Notes: generated by a model from the sequence alone, not told the origin. Shown: positions 26,879 through 36,887, numbered from the stretch's first letter. The stretch is DNA of 58,528 nucleotides from Bacillota bacterium (GCA_023388495.1 JAEWGC010000024.1:1-58528), one strand, 5' to 3'. A program made the numbers and translations.

Positions 26879-26890
26879 CATACCTATTTA

Positions 26891-28288
26891 CTATTTATTT
26901 TTTGATTTTATATATTCATCCATAGCCTTAGCTGCATCTTTACCAGCACCCATAGCAAGAATTACAGTAGCGGCACCTGTTACAGCATCTCCACCAGCAA
27001 ATACACCTTCTCTTGATGTTTGGCCATTGTCATCAGCAATTATACATAGATGGTTATTTACTTGAAGACCATCTGTAGTTGAAGAAATTAATGGGTTTGG
27101 TGATGTACCTAATGACATAATAACAGTATCTACTTCGAATTCAAACTCTGATCCTGCTATTTCTCTAGGTCTTCTTCTACCTGATGCATCTGGTTCGCCT
27201 AATTCCATTCTTACACATTTAAGAGCTTTTACCCATCCATTTTCATTTCCAATTACTTCTATTGGATTTGTAAGAAGTTCAAATATAATTCCTTCTTCCT
27301 TAGCGTGGTGAACTTCTTCAACTCTTGCAGGAAGTTCCTCTTCTGTTCTTCTATATACTACATATACTTCTGCTCCAAGTCTCTTAGCAGTTCTAGCAGC
27401 GTCCATCGCAACGTTTCCGCCACCAACTACAGCTACTCTTTCACCAACTTTAATTGGTGTATCAAACTCTTTTCTAAAGGCTTTCATTAGATTGTTTCTA
27501 GTTAAGAACTCATTAGCAGAGAATACTCCGTTAAGGTTTTCTCCTGGAATACCCATGAATTTAGGAAGTCCAGCTCCTGAACCTATGAATATAGCCTCAT
27601 AGCCTTCTTCAAATATTTGATCTACAGTAATAGTTCTACCAACTATAACGTTAGTTTCTATTTTAACACCTAATCTCTTTAGGTTGTTTATTTCGTGTTT
27701 TACTACAGTTTCTTTTGGAAGTCTAAACTCTGGAATACCATATACTAATACTCCACCTGGTTCATGAAGAGCTTCAAAAATAGTTACATCGTAGCCTTCC
27801 TTAGCTAGTTCACCTGCACATGTAACTCCAGCAGGACCTGAACCTATAATAGCCACTTTATGTCCATTACTTGGTTTAGCCTTACCAACTTCAATATTGT
27901 TTTCTCTAGCCCAGTCAGCAGCAAATCTTTCTAGTTTACCTATTGCAACTGCATCTCCCTTGTTTCCTAAAACACATTTTTGCTCACATTGAGTCTCTTG
28001 TGGACATACTCTACCACAAACTGCTGGAAGAGCTGAATACTCTGCTAAAACTTGAGCAGCTTCTGCAAAGTTTCCTTCTGCAATATGTTTGATAAATCCT
28101 GGTATATCTATAGATACTGGACAATTTCCTCTACATAGAGGTTTTTTACATTGTAAGCATCTCTTTGCTTCCATTACAGCTTCTTCTTCTGTATATCCTA
28201 AACATACTTCTTCGAAATTATGATTTCTTACCTGCGGATCTTGTTCTGCAATAGGGGTTCTTTTAAATCTATCTATAGCTTTCTCCAT
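26891..28288 (-). CDS. nfnB: NfnB / glutamate synthase small-subunit-like FAD oxidoreductase (465 aa)
   Basis: This is the large subunit of the electron-bifurcating NADH-dependent ferredoxin:NADP oxidoreductase. The N-terminal iron-sulfur region has CLQCKKPLCRGNC and CGRVCPQETQCEQKC. FAD binding is at AIIGSGPAGVTCAGELA, and NADP binding at VAVVGGGNVAMDAART with RRTEEELPA. GltD-type glutamate synthase subunits look the same; pairing with the NfnA-type gene decides the call. I chose the ATG at 28288, which overlaps the nfnA stop (TAATG) after GGAGG; a frame open further upstream would start inside nfnA. Confidence 0.88.
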   Translation of the reverse strand: MEKAIDRFKRTPIAEQDPQVRNHNFEEVCLGYTEEEAVMEAKRCLQCKKPLCRGNCPVSIDIPGFIKHIAEGNFAEAAQVLAEYSALPAVCGRVCPQETQCEQKCVLGNKGDAVAIGKLERFAADWARENNIEVGKAKPSNGHKVAIIGSGPAGVTCAGELAKEGYDVTIFEALHEPGGVLVYGIPEFRLPKETVVKHEINNLKRLGVKIETNVIVGRTITVDQIFEEGYEAIFIGSGAGLPKFMGIPGENLNGVFSANEFLTRNNLMKAFRKEFDTPIKVGERVAVVGGGNVAMDAARTAKRLGAEVYVVYRRTEEELPARVEEVHHAKEEGIIFELLTNPIEVIGNENGWVKALKCVRMELGEPDASGRRRPREIAGSEFEFEVDTVIMSLGTSPNPLISSTTDGLQVNNHLCIIADDNGQTSREGVFAGGDAVTGAATVILAMGAGKDAAKAMDEYIKSKNK

Positions 28289-29160
28289 TATTTTGCTCCT
28301 CCCTCTATCTTGCATGCATTAGCTTCATCCTTTTTTACTTCTTCAGTCTTATATTGACCTTGTCTTTTTAAAGCTTCATCAAAGTCAACAAGGTGACCAT
28401 CAAATTCAGGTCCATGAACACATGCGAATTTAGTTTCGTTACCTACTGTAACTCTACAAGCACCACACATACCTGTACCATCCACCATTATAGGGTTAAG
28501 TGATACTATAGTAGGGATATTTAATTTCTTAGTTGTCAACGCAACAAATTTCATCATTATCATAGGTCCAATAGCAATACATACATCATATTCTTTACCT
28601 TGATTGTTTACTAATTCTTCTATGTAATTAGTAACTAAACCATGGAATCCATATGACCCATCATCAGTTGCAACATATAAGTTTCCTGCAACTGATTTTA
28701 GCTTGTCCTCTAGGATAACTAAGTCTTTAGTCTTTGCTCCCATGATAACGTCAGCTTCTACACCATGCTCATTTAACCATTTTACTTGAGGATAAACAGG
28801 TGCTGTACCAACTCCACCAGCTACAAATAGTATTCTTTTTTTCTTTAATTCCTCTAAATCTTCATTTACAAACTCTGATGGGATTCCTAAAGGTCCAACG
28901 AAATCCTTTACATAATCACCTTTTTCAAAGTTAGCAAGCTTCTTAGTGGAACTACCCATAGATTGAACAACTATTTGTACTGTTCCTTTTTCTTTATCAT
29001 AATCACAGATTGTTAGAGGCACTCTTTCACCTGTTTCATCAGCAATTACGATAACAAATTGCCCAGGATTAGCTGAATTTGCTACTCTTGGTGCCAAAAT
29101 ATCCATTGAAAAGATATTTGGAGCAAGAATTTCTTTTTCTACAATTTTATACAATTGCAC
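28288..29160 (-). CDS. nfnA: NfnA / dihydroorotate dehydrogenase electron-transfer-like subunit (290 aa)
   Basis: This is the small subunit of the Nfn transhydrogenase, which links NADH, ferredoxin and NADPH pools. A ferredoxin-reductase FAD domain (PGQFVIVIADETGERVPLTI) precedes an NAD-binding domain (FVAGGVGTAPVYPQ). The [2Fe-2S] cysteines are in GTGMCGACRVTVGNETKFACVHGPEFDG. It overlaps nfnB by one nucleotide. The PyrK/SudB group is closely related, but the pairing supports Nfn. The ATG follows AAGGGGGA. Confidence 0.88.
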   Translation of the reverse strand: MQLYKIVEKEILAPNIFSMDILAPRVANSANPGQFVIVIADETGERVPLTICDYDKEKGTVQIVVQSMGSSTKKLANFEKGDYVKDFVGPLGIPSEFVNEDLEELKKKRILFVAGGVGTAPVYPQVKWLNEHGVEADVIMGAKTKDLVILEDKLKSVAGNLYVATDDGSYGFHGLVTNYIEELVNNQGKEYDVCIAIGPMIMMKFVALTTKKLNIPTIVSLNPIMVDGTGMCGACRVTVGNETKFACVHGPEFDGHLVDFDEALKRQGQYKTEEVKKDEANACKIEGGAK

Positions 29161-29315
29161 TTCCCCCTTATAATATAATTAATTTAGATTATATCTTGTT
29201 ACTTAATCTTATCTTTAGGTAATTTTACATCACTAAAATTTTAACACAATAGACTCTTTAATTCAACCTATTAAAACAATAATCTACTTACCTCTCTTTG
29301 TCAAATAAGTAACAT

Positions 29316-31004
29316 CTATTTTATTGAATTCATCCTATTAATTACAATTGATTGGATTAAATCTATCTTTTTAGTAGAAATTTCACTATTTTTATCCTTA
29401 GAATAAATATATAGTTTTATCTTAGGCTCTGTACCAGATGGTCTTATGGCATACCAAGAACCGTCATCTAAATAATATTTTAAAACATTAGATTTAGGGT
29501 TGCCTGTTTCATCTAATAAATAATCTATAACTCTAACAAGCTTCATATCCTCAAAGTAAGTAATTGGCTCTTTTCTAAATTCTTCCATCATCCTACCTAT
29601 TCTTTGACTACCCTCTAATCCTTCTAATACTATGGATATAAGCTTTTCTTTATAATATCCATACTCCTGATAAAGTTCTTCTAATACATCTAATAGTGAT
29701 TTTCCTTCTTTTTTGTAGAAACCGGCCATTTCTGCAATAAACATAGAAGTATTTACTGCATCCTTATCTCTTACCATAGTACCATAAACATACCCAATAC
29801 TTTCTTCATATCCAAAGATAAATTGGTGCTCATTTGTTATGTCAAATTCATTTGCCTTACCACATATATGTTTAAATCCTGTCAATGTTTCAATGGTTTC
29901 TACCCCATATTTTTCGGCTATTGCCTTACTTAAATCTCCTGTAACTATAGATTTAACTATTGCTCCATTGGCAGGGATTTCTCCCATTCTTTGTCTTTGT
30001 GATAATATATAATTAACTAATAATGCTCCAGTTTGATTTCCATTTAGAAATACAAATTCCCCATCTTTATCCTTTACCATCATTGCTACCCTATCACAGT
30101 CTGGATCAGTTGCTATGATTAAACTAGCATTTTCTTCTTTCCCTAATTTCTTTGCATAATCAAAGGCCTTTACATCCTCTGGATTTGGATATCCTACAGT
30201 AGTAAAGTTTGGATCTGGATTTTCTTGTTCTGGAACTACGATGATATTAGTAAAGCCTCTCTTTTTTAATATCCTTCTTACTGGAATATTTCCAGTACCA
30301 TTTAATGGAGTATAAATAATCTTAATATCCTTATCTATATCATCATTCAATCTTAAGCTAAGTAATTCCTCGTCATAGGAATCATCTATTTCCTTACCTA
30401 TATATTGAATAAGTCCTCTTTCTATAGCTACTTCTAAATCCATAAGTTTTATTTCAGAAAAATCTTTTATATTATCTATTTCACTTAATATTTCTTCTGC
30501 AATATTATCTAATATTTGAGAGCCTTCTTCCCAGTATACCTTATATCCATTGTAATCTCTTGGATTGTGACTTGCTGTAACTACTATACCTGATATTGTT
30601 TTTAATTTCCTAATGGCATATGCTAGTACTGGTGTTGGCCTGATTCCTTCAAAAAGATATACCTTAATTCCATTTGCAGCCAATACCCTAGCGGATATTT
30701 CAGCAAATTTATCTGAGTAATGTCTTACATCATAGGCAATAGCTACACCCCTATTCATTGCATCTTTGCCTTTATTTATTATGGTTTGAGCTAATCCCTG
30801 AGTAGCTAATGATACCATATATCTATTCATTCTATTGGTACCAGCACCTATCTTACCTCTAAGCCCTGCAGTTCCAAAGGATAAATCAGTATAAAACCTA
30901 TCCTCAATTTCCTTATCATCTGTTATACCTTTAAGCTCCATTCTAGTGTCTTCATCAAAATAATCATTTTCTACCCAATAGTTATATTTGTCCCTATAAT
31001 TCAT
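29316..31004 (-). CDS. Alpha-D-phosphohexomutase, phosphoglucomutase type (562 aa)
   Basis: The enzyme interconverts glucose-1-phosphate and glucose-6-phosphate (or related hexose phosphates). The phosphoserine loop is VVTASHNPRDYNGYKVYW, the metal loop TDPDCDR, the sugar loop FGYEESIGYVYG and the phosphate-binding C-terminus RPSGTEPKIKLYI. Length fits the Firmicute phosphoglucomutase/phosphomannomutase (PgcA-like) group rather than GlmM (about 450 residues). It stands alone between the nfn operon and the tpx gene. Sugar specificity is not shown by sequence alone. Confidence 0.9.
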   Translation of the reverse strand: MNYRDKYNYWVENDYFDEDTRMELKGITDDKEIEDRFYTDLSFGTAGLRGKIGAGTNRMNRYMVSLATQGLAQTIINKGKDAMNRGVAIAYDVRHYSDKFAEISARVLAANGIKVYLFEGIRPTPVLAYAIRKLKTISGIVVTASHNPRDYNGYKVYWEEGSQILDNIAEEILSEIDNIKDFSEIKLMDLEVAIERGLIQYIGKEIDDSYDEELLSLRLNDDIDKDIKIIYTPLNGTGNIPVRRILKKRGFTNIIVVPEQENPDPNFTTVGYPNPEDVKAFDYAKKLGKEENASLIIATDPDCDRVAMMVKDKDGEFVFLNGNQTGALLVNYILSQRQRMGEIPANGAIVKSIVTGDLSKAIAEKYGVETIETLTGFKHICGKANEFDITNEHQFIFGYEESIGYVYGTMVRDKDAVNTSMFIAEMAGFYKKEGKSLLDVLEELYQEYGYYKEKLISIVLEGLEGSQRIGRMMEEFRKEPITYFEDMKLVRVIDYLLDETGNPKSNVLKYYLDDGSWYAIRPSGTEPKIKLYIYSKDKNSEISTKKIDLIQSIVINRMNSIK

Positions 31005-31092
31005 GAAATCACCCCAATATCTAGTTTGCTTTTAACTCTTGATTATATTCTATTTGTTATTAACTAATTTGTCCATAGTTAAAGGGAATATA

Positions 31093-31122
31093 AAAAAACT
31101 AACCTCTCTTGGTTAGTTTTTT
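31093..31122 (-). terminator. Terminator of the tpx gene
   Basis: AAAAAACTAACC (31093-31104) pairs perfectly with GGTTAGTTTTTT (31111-31122), loop of 6 nt, followed on the minus strand by a T-rich run. Confidence 0.85.
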
Positions 31123-31132
31123 ATGTTCCTCA

Positions 31133-31645
31133 TTATATTAATTTTTTTACCTCTTCTATAGCTTTATCATAATCTGGATGATTTGTTACTTCCTTTACAT
31201 ATTCTACATATCTAACTACATTATCCTTATCTAGAATTACTATACCCCTACTTAGAAGTCTAAATTCCTCTATTACAAATCCATAATTCATTCCAAAGGA
31301 TAAGTCTCGATGGTCAGACAAAGTAACTACCTTATCTATATTGTTAGCTGAACAAAATCTTTTTTGTGCAAAAGGTAAATCTACAGAAATAGTTAATATA
31401 GTTACATTTCCAAGTTCAGTTGCTGTCTCATTAAAGTTTATAGTCTGAAGTTCACATACTCCTGTATCTAAAGAAGGTACAACAGATATTATCTTTACTC
31501 CCTCTCCTGCATCCTCTAATGTAAACGGCGATAAATCACTTTTTAATACAGTAAAATCTGGTGCCTTATCTCCTACTTTGATTTCTTTCCCTAATAATGT
31601 AACTGAATTTCCTCCCATGGTTACTAAATCTTTTCTTTTTTCCAT
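31133..31645 (-). CDS. tpx: Thiol peroxidase, atypical 2-Cys peroxiredoxin (170 aa)
   Basis: This enzyme reduces hydroperoxides using thioredoxin. The peroxidatic Cys is in VVPSLDTGVCELQTINF and the resolving Cys in RFCSANNI, spaced as in Tpx. The N-terminus VGDKAPDFTVL and length are standard. It is preceded by AAAGGAG. A single gene with its own terminator; it would be part of the oxygen tolerance of an anaerobe. Confidence 0.93.
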   Translation of the reverse strand: MEKRKDLVTMGGNSVTLLGKEIKVGDKAPDFTVLKSDLSPFTLEDAGEGVKIISVVPSLDTGVCELQTINFNETATELGNVTILTISVDLPFAQKRFCSANNIDKVVTLSDHRDLSFGMNYGFVIEEFRLLSRGIVILDKDNVVRYVEYVKEVTNHPDYDKAIEEVKKLI

Positions 31646-31733
31646 AATCTATTTCTCCTTTCATTGGTATCTCAAATAATTGATTTCCCAATGAATTTAC
31701 CCTAAAATATTCGGAACTAATCAATTTATATTA

Positions 31734-32615
31734 TTATATTTCTAAAGATTTAAAACCTTTACCTTTTACCTCTACTACATCAGTTATTGTGAAAAATGCT
31801 GTTGGATCTATTTCATTAACTATTTCCTTTAACTTAGCAATTTCACGAGATCTTAATATACAGTAAATAATATTCTTATCTTCATTAGTATATCCACCTT
31901 GTCCTTTAAGGAATGTAACTCCACGATGGAGTTCTTCTAGAATTGCCGTAGACAATTCTTTAGATTTATCTGATACTATAACCACATTTTTTTGTATATT
32001 AAACCCTGTTTGAACTTTATCTAATATTTGATAGCCTATATACATGGAAATCAAAGTATACATTGCAGGTATATGTCCAAATAACAAAGATGATAAAGAT
32101 ATTACAATGGTATTTACCATCATTAGACCTGTTCCAATATTTAAATTGTATTTCCTTTTAAGAATAGAAGCTACAACATCAAGCCCACCTTGACAAGTTC
32201 CATTTCTAAACATTAGCCCCATTCCTAATCCATTTAATACTGCTCCAAATGCTGCTCCTAGAAAAATATCTTGCACAACAAAATATTGTGAAAGGTCTTT
32301 CGTTATAGTAAGCCAGAATGAAAAAACAAACATAGATATGAATGCATAGGTAATAAACTTTTTATCTAGCATTCTAACTCCTACTAGGAAAATAGGCAAA
32401 TTAATTAAAAACACAGATATTCCTGATGGCATTCCTGTTAAATATTGAATCATTATACCAGCTCCACCTACACCTCCACTTAGTAGTCCATTTGGAACAA
32501 AATATAGGTTAAATGCCAAAGAACATAATAAATTACCAAGTACTATAAAAAAAAGCTTTGTTAGTATCTCCTTAATCCCTTCTAATTTTGATTTTTCTTT
32601 TTGATTTTTATTCAT
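31734..32615 (-). CDS. YitT-family membrane protein (293 aa)
   Basis: About five to six membrane helices occupy residues 15-205 (for example GNLLCSLAFNLYFVPNGLLSGGVGGAGI and LNGLGMGLMFRNGTCQGGLDVVA). A soluble C-terminal domain (about 210-290, VVIVSDKSKELSTAILEEL) matches the DUF2179 domain of YitT proteins. Physiological role is not established. It follows the IclR gene with no gap, so it is probably cotranscribed with it. Confidence 0.88.
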   Translation of the reverse strand: MNKNQKEKSKLEGIKEILTKLFFIVLGNLLCSLAFNLYFVPNGLLSGGVGGAGIMIQYLTGMPSGISVFLINLPIFLVGVRMLDKKFITYAFISMFVFSFWLTITKDLSQYFVVQDIFLGAAFGAVLNGLGMGLMFRNGTCQGGLDVVASILKRKYNLNIGTGLMMVNTIVISLSSLLFGHIPAMYTLISMYIGYQILDKVQTGFNIQKNVVIVSDKSKELSTAILEELHRGVTFLKGQGGYTNEDKNIIYCILRSREIAKLKEIVNEIDPTAFFTITDVVEVKGKGFKSLEI

Positions 32616-33410
32616 TTATAAACTCCTTAATCTTGTAGTAGCTTCTTTGGAAACCTCTAATATTATCTTTATCCATTTTTCTTTATTTTCCTTTGTAAAT
32701 CTAGATTTTGGACCGGAGATTGAAATACAAGCAATAATTTCATTATTAACCCCGAATACTGGTGCTCCAATACAACTAACACCTATTTCTCTTTCCTCAT
32801 CATCTAATCCATACCCTTGCTTTTTTATCAATTCTAGTTCTTCTATTAATTTATCTTTATCTGTAATTGTCTTATTTGTATATTTTATCAGCTCAATACT
32901 ATCTAATATATGATCCTGTTTAGATTTTGGCTGGTATGCTAATAAGATTTTTCCTGCACCTGTACAATGTAATGGAGCTGAAACACCTATTTTAGTAAAC
33001 ATTTTTAATAGCCTATTACTTTCCTCCTGAGCAATATACACAATTTCATTATTATCTAAAATAGTTAGATTAGAAGTCTCTCCTGTTAACTCTTTTAGTT
33101 TCCTTAGATAAGGTTTAAGAATAACAGAAATATCGTTTTGCCCATAAGCACGCATGCCTATTTGCCATAGCTTTAAGCTTAATTTAAATTTTTTCGTTAT
33201 TTGATTTTGTTCAATAATATTACATTCTTTTAAAGTATTTAATAAATGATAAGTTGCACTAACCCCATAATTTAATGCTTCACTAATTTCAGTAACACCT
33301 AATTCCTTATCCGATAAAGCAATATGATCAATTACATCAAATGCCTTAATAACAGATTTTATTATTTTTTTTTGTTTTTCATCTTCATCTCGGTCCTTAT
33401 CCTTATCCAT
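32616..33410 (-). CDS. IclR-family transcriptional regulator (264 aa)
   Basis: An N-terminal winged helix (about residues 18-75: AFDVIDHIALSDKELGVTEI, then NYGVSATYHLLNTLKECNII) is followed by an effector-binding GAF-like domain with LHCTGAGKILLAY, EREIGVSCIGAPVFG and ACISISGPKSRF. Such regulators respond to small carboxylates or aromatic acids. A perfect palindrome lies 36 bp upstream of its start (33446-33470), suggesting autoregulation. Similar motifs precede two aminotransferase genes in the ureide region. The ATG lies 9 nt after AGGAGG-like sequence. Confidence 0.88.
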   Translation of the reverse strand: MDKDKDRDEDEKQKKIIKSVIKAFDVIDHIALSDKELGVTEISEALNYGVSATYHLLNTLKECNIIEQNQITKKFKLSLKLWQIGMRAYGQNDISVILKPYLRKLKELTGETSNLTILDNNEIVYIAQEESNRLLKMFTKIGVSAPLHCTGAGKILLAYQPKSKQDHILDSIELIKYTNKTITDKDKLIEELELIKKQGYGLDDEEREIGVSCIGAPVFGVNNEIIACISISGPKSRFTKENKEKWIKIILEVSKEATTRLRSL

Positions 33411-33445
33411 GTATATCCTCCTGCTATTTTATTAGTATCTTTCAC

Positions 33446-33470
33446 AATAATTTACCTATGGTAAATTATT
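33446..33470. promoter_or_regulatory. Palindromic operator-like site upstream of iclR
   Basis: AATAATTTACC (33446-33456) and GGTAAATTATT (33460-33470) are perfect inverted arms around a 3-bp centre. The core matches a motif upstream of both aminotransferase genes. It is a likely IclR binding site. Apart from this site and the hairpin at 33575-33622, I see nothing else in the 311-bp gap 33411-33721. Confidence 0.6.
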
Positions 33471-33574
33471 ATATCATTTAACTAGCTATTTTGCCATATT
33501 AATGTACAGTATATATAGAAATTTCAACTAAAATTTATTTTATATCATAATACATAATTTAATCCTTATTTATA

Positions 33575-33622
33575 AAAGCCATTAATATTTCATTGTCTTA
33601 TTAATGAAATATTAATGGCTTT
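33575..33622. terminator. Strong hairpin terminator after the GntP permease gene
   Basis: The 20-nt arms 33575-33594 and 33603-33622 are perfect inverted repeats with an 8-nt loop. It lies 100 bp past the GntP stop on the minus strand. The flanking T-run is short. Confidence 0.7.
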
Positions 33623-33721
33623 AACTTTTGATACTATATAGAAGCTTGGCAGTTTATTAAATACTAAACTACCTCATCTGTTACAAAACTTAAAATCAGA
33701 TTATTATCCTTTAGCTTCAAA

Positions 33722-35086
33722 CTAAGCGTGGATAAACATAGATAAAATCCAAACTACAGTCATAGCAGCTAAACTACCAAGGGCTGAGGGTATAGATACT
33801 AAATCATATCCCTGTTTCATTGGCAAGTCATCATTTGCCTTTAAAACAACCCAGAAATGGCTGGCATTTGCATGGTAGAAGAATGATGAACCTGCTGCTA
33901 TTGCCAATGCTGCAATAACTGGTGATAATCCTAAAGAAGGCATTAAAGGTAAAACTATTGCTGAACCAGTTAATAATGATACAGTAGCTGAACCATTGGA
34001 AACTGAAAGTAACAATGAAATTAAAAATGGTACAAATACTGCTGGTAGTGGAGTCTGAGCTATTAGGTTTCCTAAATATGTTCCTACTCCTGATGCTTTT
34101 AATACTCCACCAAAGGCACCTGCTGCACCTGTGGCAATTATAATAAATCCAGATTGCTCTACAGATTCTGTAAACCATTTATTTACTTGATCTAAGTTTA
34201 ATTTTGATTTATCTAGGAATAAAGCAATTAATAATCCAACGGTTAATGCAAATATAGGGTGACCTATAAATCCAAGATAAGGTAAAATTGCTGAATTTGG
34301 ATCTACAAATAAAGAACCAAAGGAGTTTACACAAATTAATATAACTGGAATTAAAATACTACCAAATGCTAAAGCTGCATTAGGCAATGGTCTTCCATCG
34401 GGACTAGAGAGTGTAAAGTCACCATCTAAAGCCGTCTCAACATTTGCCACTTTTCCTAGTTCAGGATATTTCCTAAGCATACGTTTGCTTCCACACCATA
34501 ATGTTCCTGCAATAGTATATGCTGCTGAAGATATTAGTCCAAGTCCTATCATCAATCCTAAGTCTGCTCCTAAGGTACCTGCAGCTGCTATAGGTCCAGG
34601 AGTTGGTGGTACCATTGTATGTGTAGCGAGTATTCCTGCATTCAATGCTCCTAGTAAAGCAACTAGCGGAATACCTCCACGGGCAGATAATGCCCTTGCA
34701 ACTGGTGACATAATAACTATTGCTGAATCACTAAAAACTGGAATAGATACAAGATAACCTGTTATAGCCATAGCTAATTTAGAATTCTTTTTTCCTACCC
34801 ACTTAAGTATAGTATTCGCAAGTACCAGTGCACCACCAGTATCTTCTAATATTACCCCAATAGCACAACCCAGTATAATTACTATACCTATATTTCCTAT
34901 TGTACCTCCAAATCCACTCATTACAGTGGGAAAAACTTCATTTATTGGAAAACCAAAGCCAATTGCTCCAACTACAGCTATTAAAACTAGTGCATAAAAT
35001 GGATGTACTTTAAATTTCATAATTAATAATATTAGACCAAAAAGACAAGCAATCATAACAAGTAAAGAACTAAAACCTGCTTCCAT
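33722..35086 (-). CDS. GntP-family permease (454 aa)
   Basis: This secondary transporter has about 12 hydrophobic segments and the gluconate/H+ symporter family pattern (FGGTIGNIGIVIILGCAIGVILEDTGGA, VSIPVFSDSAIVIMSPVARAL). Family substrates are sugar acids and similar carboxylates. Its position beside ureide genes suggests uptake of a carboxylate intermediate. The ATG at 35086 follows AAGGGGGATTTTAAA; the 16-codon upstream extension lacks a ribosome site. Confidence 0.85.
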   Translation of the reverse strand: MEAGFSSLLVMIACLFGLILLIMKFKVHPFYALVLIAVVGAIGFGFPINEVFPTVMSGFGGTIGNIGIVIILGCAIGVILEDTGGALVLANTILKWVGKKNSKLAMAITGYLVSIPVFSDSAIVIMSPVARALSARGGIPLVALLGALNAGILATHTMVPPTPGPIAAAGTLGADLGLMIGLGLISSAAYTIAGTLWCGSKRMLRKYPELGKVANVETALDGDFTLSSPDGRPLPNAALAFGSILIPVILICVNSFGSLFVDPNSAILPYLGFIGHPIFALTVGLLIALFLDKSKLNLDQVNKWFTESVEQSGFIIIATGAAGAFGGVLKASGVGTYLGNLIAQTPLPAVFVPFLISLLLSVSNGSATVSLLTGSAIVLPLMPSLGLSPVIAALAIAAGSSFFYHANASHFWVVLKANDDLPMKQGYDLVSIPSALGSLAAMTVVWILSMFIHA

Positions 35087-35236
35087 TTTAAAATCCCCCT
35101 TATATATATTTTTTTCTAAATACGGTCTTTTCATAGTCTACTATTTAATTAGTACATTATGTCAATAACCTCCTTTCAATTGCCTATGAAAAACCTTTAG
35201 AAATTACTGCCTAAAACAAGTGAAAATTACTACTAG

Positions 35237-35587
35237 CTAATCAAATAAAATTATAGCTATATACTCTAAGTTTACATCTCCACAATTTTCAATTGAATGG
35301 GATTCTCCATTTTGTGTAAACATTACATCTCCTGCTTCAAGTATATGCTGTGTACCATCATTATCAGTAACTAATGCTCTTCCACTTAATATATAATAAG
35401 TTTCAAAATCTCCTTTATGAGTATGGGGACCAATTGAACTTCCTGGCGTTAGCATGCTTTTTACAAAAAGTCTTCCTTTACCAGCTGCATCTTCTTGATT
35501 AATGAAATGTGTGTTTGTTAATGTACCTTTACCACCTAAAAACTCCTTGTGTACATCAACTTTTAATTCATGGCTTCTTTTAATCAT
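35237..35587 (-). CDS. Cupin-fold small protein (116 aa)
   Basis: One beta-barrel cupin domain: GSSIGPHTHKGDFETYYILSG has the His-His-Glu metal motif and GDVMFTQNGESHSIENCGD the second His. Small single-domain cupins include sugar isomerases and metal-binding proteins; the substrate is unknown. Its position between GntP and the PucG-like aminotransferase suggests a role in the same pathway, perhaps a cupin-type ureide hydrolase, but it is shorter than AllE (a two-cupin protein). The ATG follows GGAGG. Confidence 0.8.
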   Translation of the reverse strand: MIKRSHELKVDVHKEFLGGKGTLTNTHFINQEDAAGKGRLFVKSMLTPGSSIGPHTHKGDFETYYILSGRALVTDNDGTQHILEAGDVMFTQNGESHSIENCGDVNLEYIAIILFD

Positions 35588-35665
35588 TGCTAATACCTCC
35601 CATATTATTCCGTAGTTTGTTAAATATCTAACTTTTATTTACACACTTACACAAATTAATATTTA

Positions 35666-35710
35666 GATATATACCAGATATTTTAAATTCTTAAATATCT
35701 GGTATATATC
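35666..35710. terminator. Long hairpin between the aminotransferase and cupin genes
   Basis: The 18-nt arms 35666-35683 and 35693-35710 are perfect inverted repeats around a 9-nt loop. They are AT-rich with a central CCAGATA/TATCTGG block and no T-run. It may be a terminator, an RNA-stabilising stem or an operator. Confidence 0.5.
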
Positions 35711-35721
35711 AATATTTTAGC

Positions 35722-36867
35722 CTAAGCCATTAATTCTTTTAATAATGTAGTTATTCCAACTCCAAGTTCAACATTTTTACCCATTCTATACAATGTTCTT
35801 TCTATTGCAGAAATAGCGCTTACCATATCATGAGTATCTATATTACCCATATGCCCTATTCTAAACATTTTACCTGCATATGCTGCTAGACCTCCAGCCA
35901 CTACTGCACCCTCTTCTGCTAATATTTTTCTAAATTCAACATCATCTATTCCTTCTGGATATATTGCATTTGATAATGTAACTGCTCTATATTCTTTATC
36001 TGCTAATAATGTAAAGCCCATAGCTTCTAATGCAGCCTGCATTGCTCTAGCATTTTTTCTATGTCTTTCATATCTATTCTCTATTCCTTCTTCTTTAATT
36101 ATATTCACTGATTCTTTAAGTGCCCAAATCATATTTACAGCTGGTGTTGCAAAGTATTTTGAAGGATCTTGCATAATTGGAAGCCATTTATCAAAATCAA
36201 TATAATACTCTGGAATTCTTCCAAGTTCTTTTCTTCTTTCCATAGCTTTTGGTCCTGCCCATACTATTGCTAATCCTGGAGCTACACCAAATGCTTTTTG
36301 TGAGCCTGTAATTAAAATGTCTATATTCATCTCATCTATATACTCTGGCTCAGCTGCTGTAGCACAAACTCCATCTACAATGTACATTGTTTCAGGGAAT
36401 TTCTTCATCATTTCACCAATTTCTTTTATTGGAGCACAAACACCAGTTGATGTATCAACATGAGTTACTGTAACAGCATCATATTTCTTTTCATTTAATT
36501 TCGCTTCAATCTCTTCAACAGGTACTATTTTTCCCCACTCGCTGCTTATTACATCTACATTTATACCTTTTCTTTCTGCAAGGTCAATAAATCTGTCTCC
36601 AAAAAATCCATTTGATACTATAAGTAAATTATCACCTGATTTTAAGGTATTTGCTATACCCATTTCCATAGCCATAGTACCAGTTCCTGCAACTACGAAA
36701 ACTTCTCCTTCAGTTTTCCATAGTGTTTTAAGATCTGATATTAATTCTTTGAAATCCTTAATAAACCCTGCATCACCAAATGCAACAGTTTCTCTGCCCA
36801 TTTGATCTTGTATTGACCTTACCACTGGTGTAGGTCCCGGAATCATTACTAATTTACGATTTTTCAT
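35722..36867 (-). CDS. PLP aminotransferase, PucG/alanine-glyoxylate type (381 aa)
   Basis: This is a class-V PLP aminotransferase. Motifs are the N-terminal MIPGPTPVVRSI, VAGTGTMAMEMGIAN for phosphate, YIVDGVCATAAEP for the pyridine Asp, and ITGSQKAFGVAPGLAIV with the Schiff-base Lys. The group includes (S)-ureidoglycine-glyoxylate, alanine-glyoxylate and serine-pyruvate aminotransferases. Nearby allantoinase and racemase genes support the ureidoglycine role. A paralog lies at 42477-43538. The ATG follows GGAGGAAG, and TTAACAATAGTAAA lies just upstream. Confidence 0.85.
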   Translation of the reverse strand: MKNRKLVMIPGPTPVVRSIQDQMGRETVAFGDAGFIKDFKELISDLKTLWKTEGEVFVVAGTGTMAMEMGIANTLKSGDNLLIVSNGFFGDRFIDLAERKGINVDVISSEWGKIVPVEEIEAKLNEKKYDAVTVTHVDTSTGVCAPIKEIGEMMKKFPETMYIVDGVCATAAEPEYIDEMNIDILITGSQKAFGVAPGLAIVWAGPKAMERRKELGRIPEYYIDFDKWLPIMQDPSKYFATPAVNMIWALKESVNIIKEEGIENRYERHRKNARAMQAALEAMGFTLLADKEYRAVTLSNAIYPEGIDDVEFRKILAEEGAVVAGGLAAYAGKMFRIGHMGNIDTHDMVSAISAIERTLYRMGKNVELGVGITTLLKELMA

Positions 36868-36887
36868 TATTTACTTCCTCCTTCTTT

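Noticed and set aside
27305..27490. Plus-strand ORF within the nfnB gene
   Set aside because: It is an antisense frame of a well-supported gene, with no ribosome site and no recognisable product.
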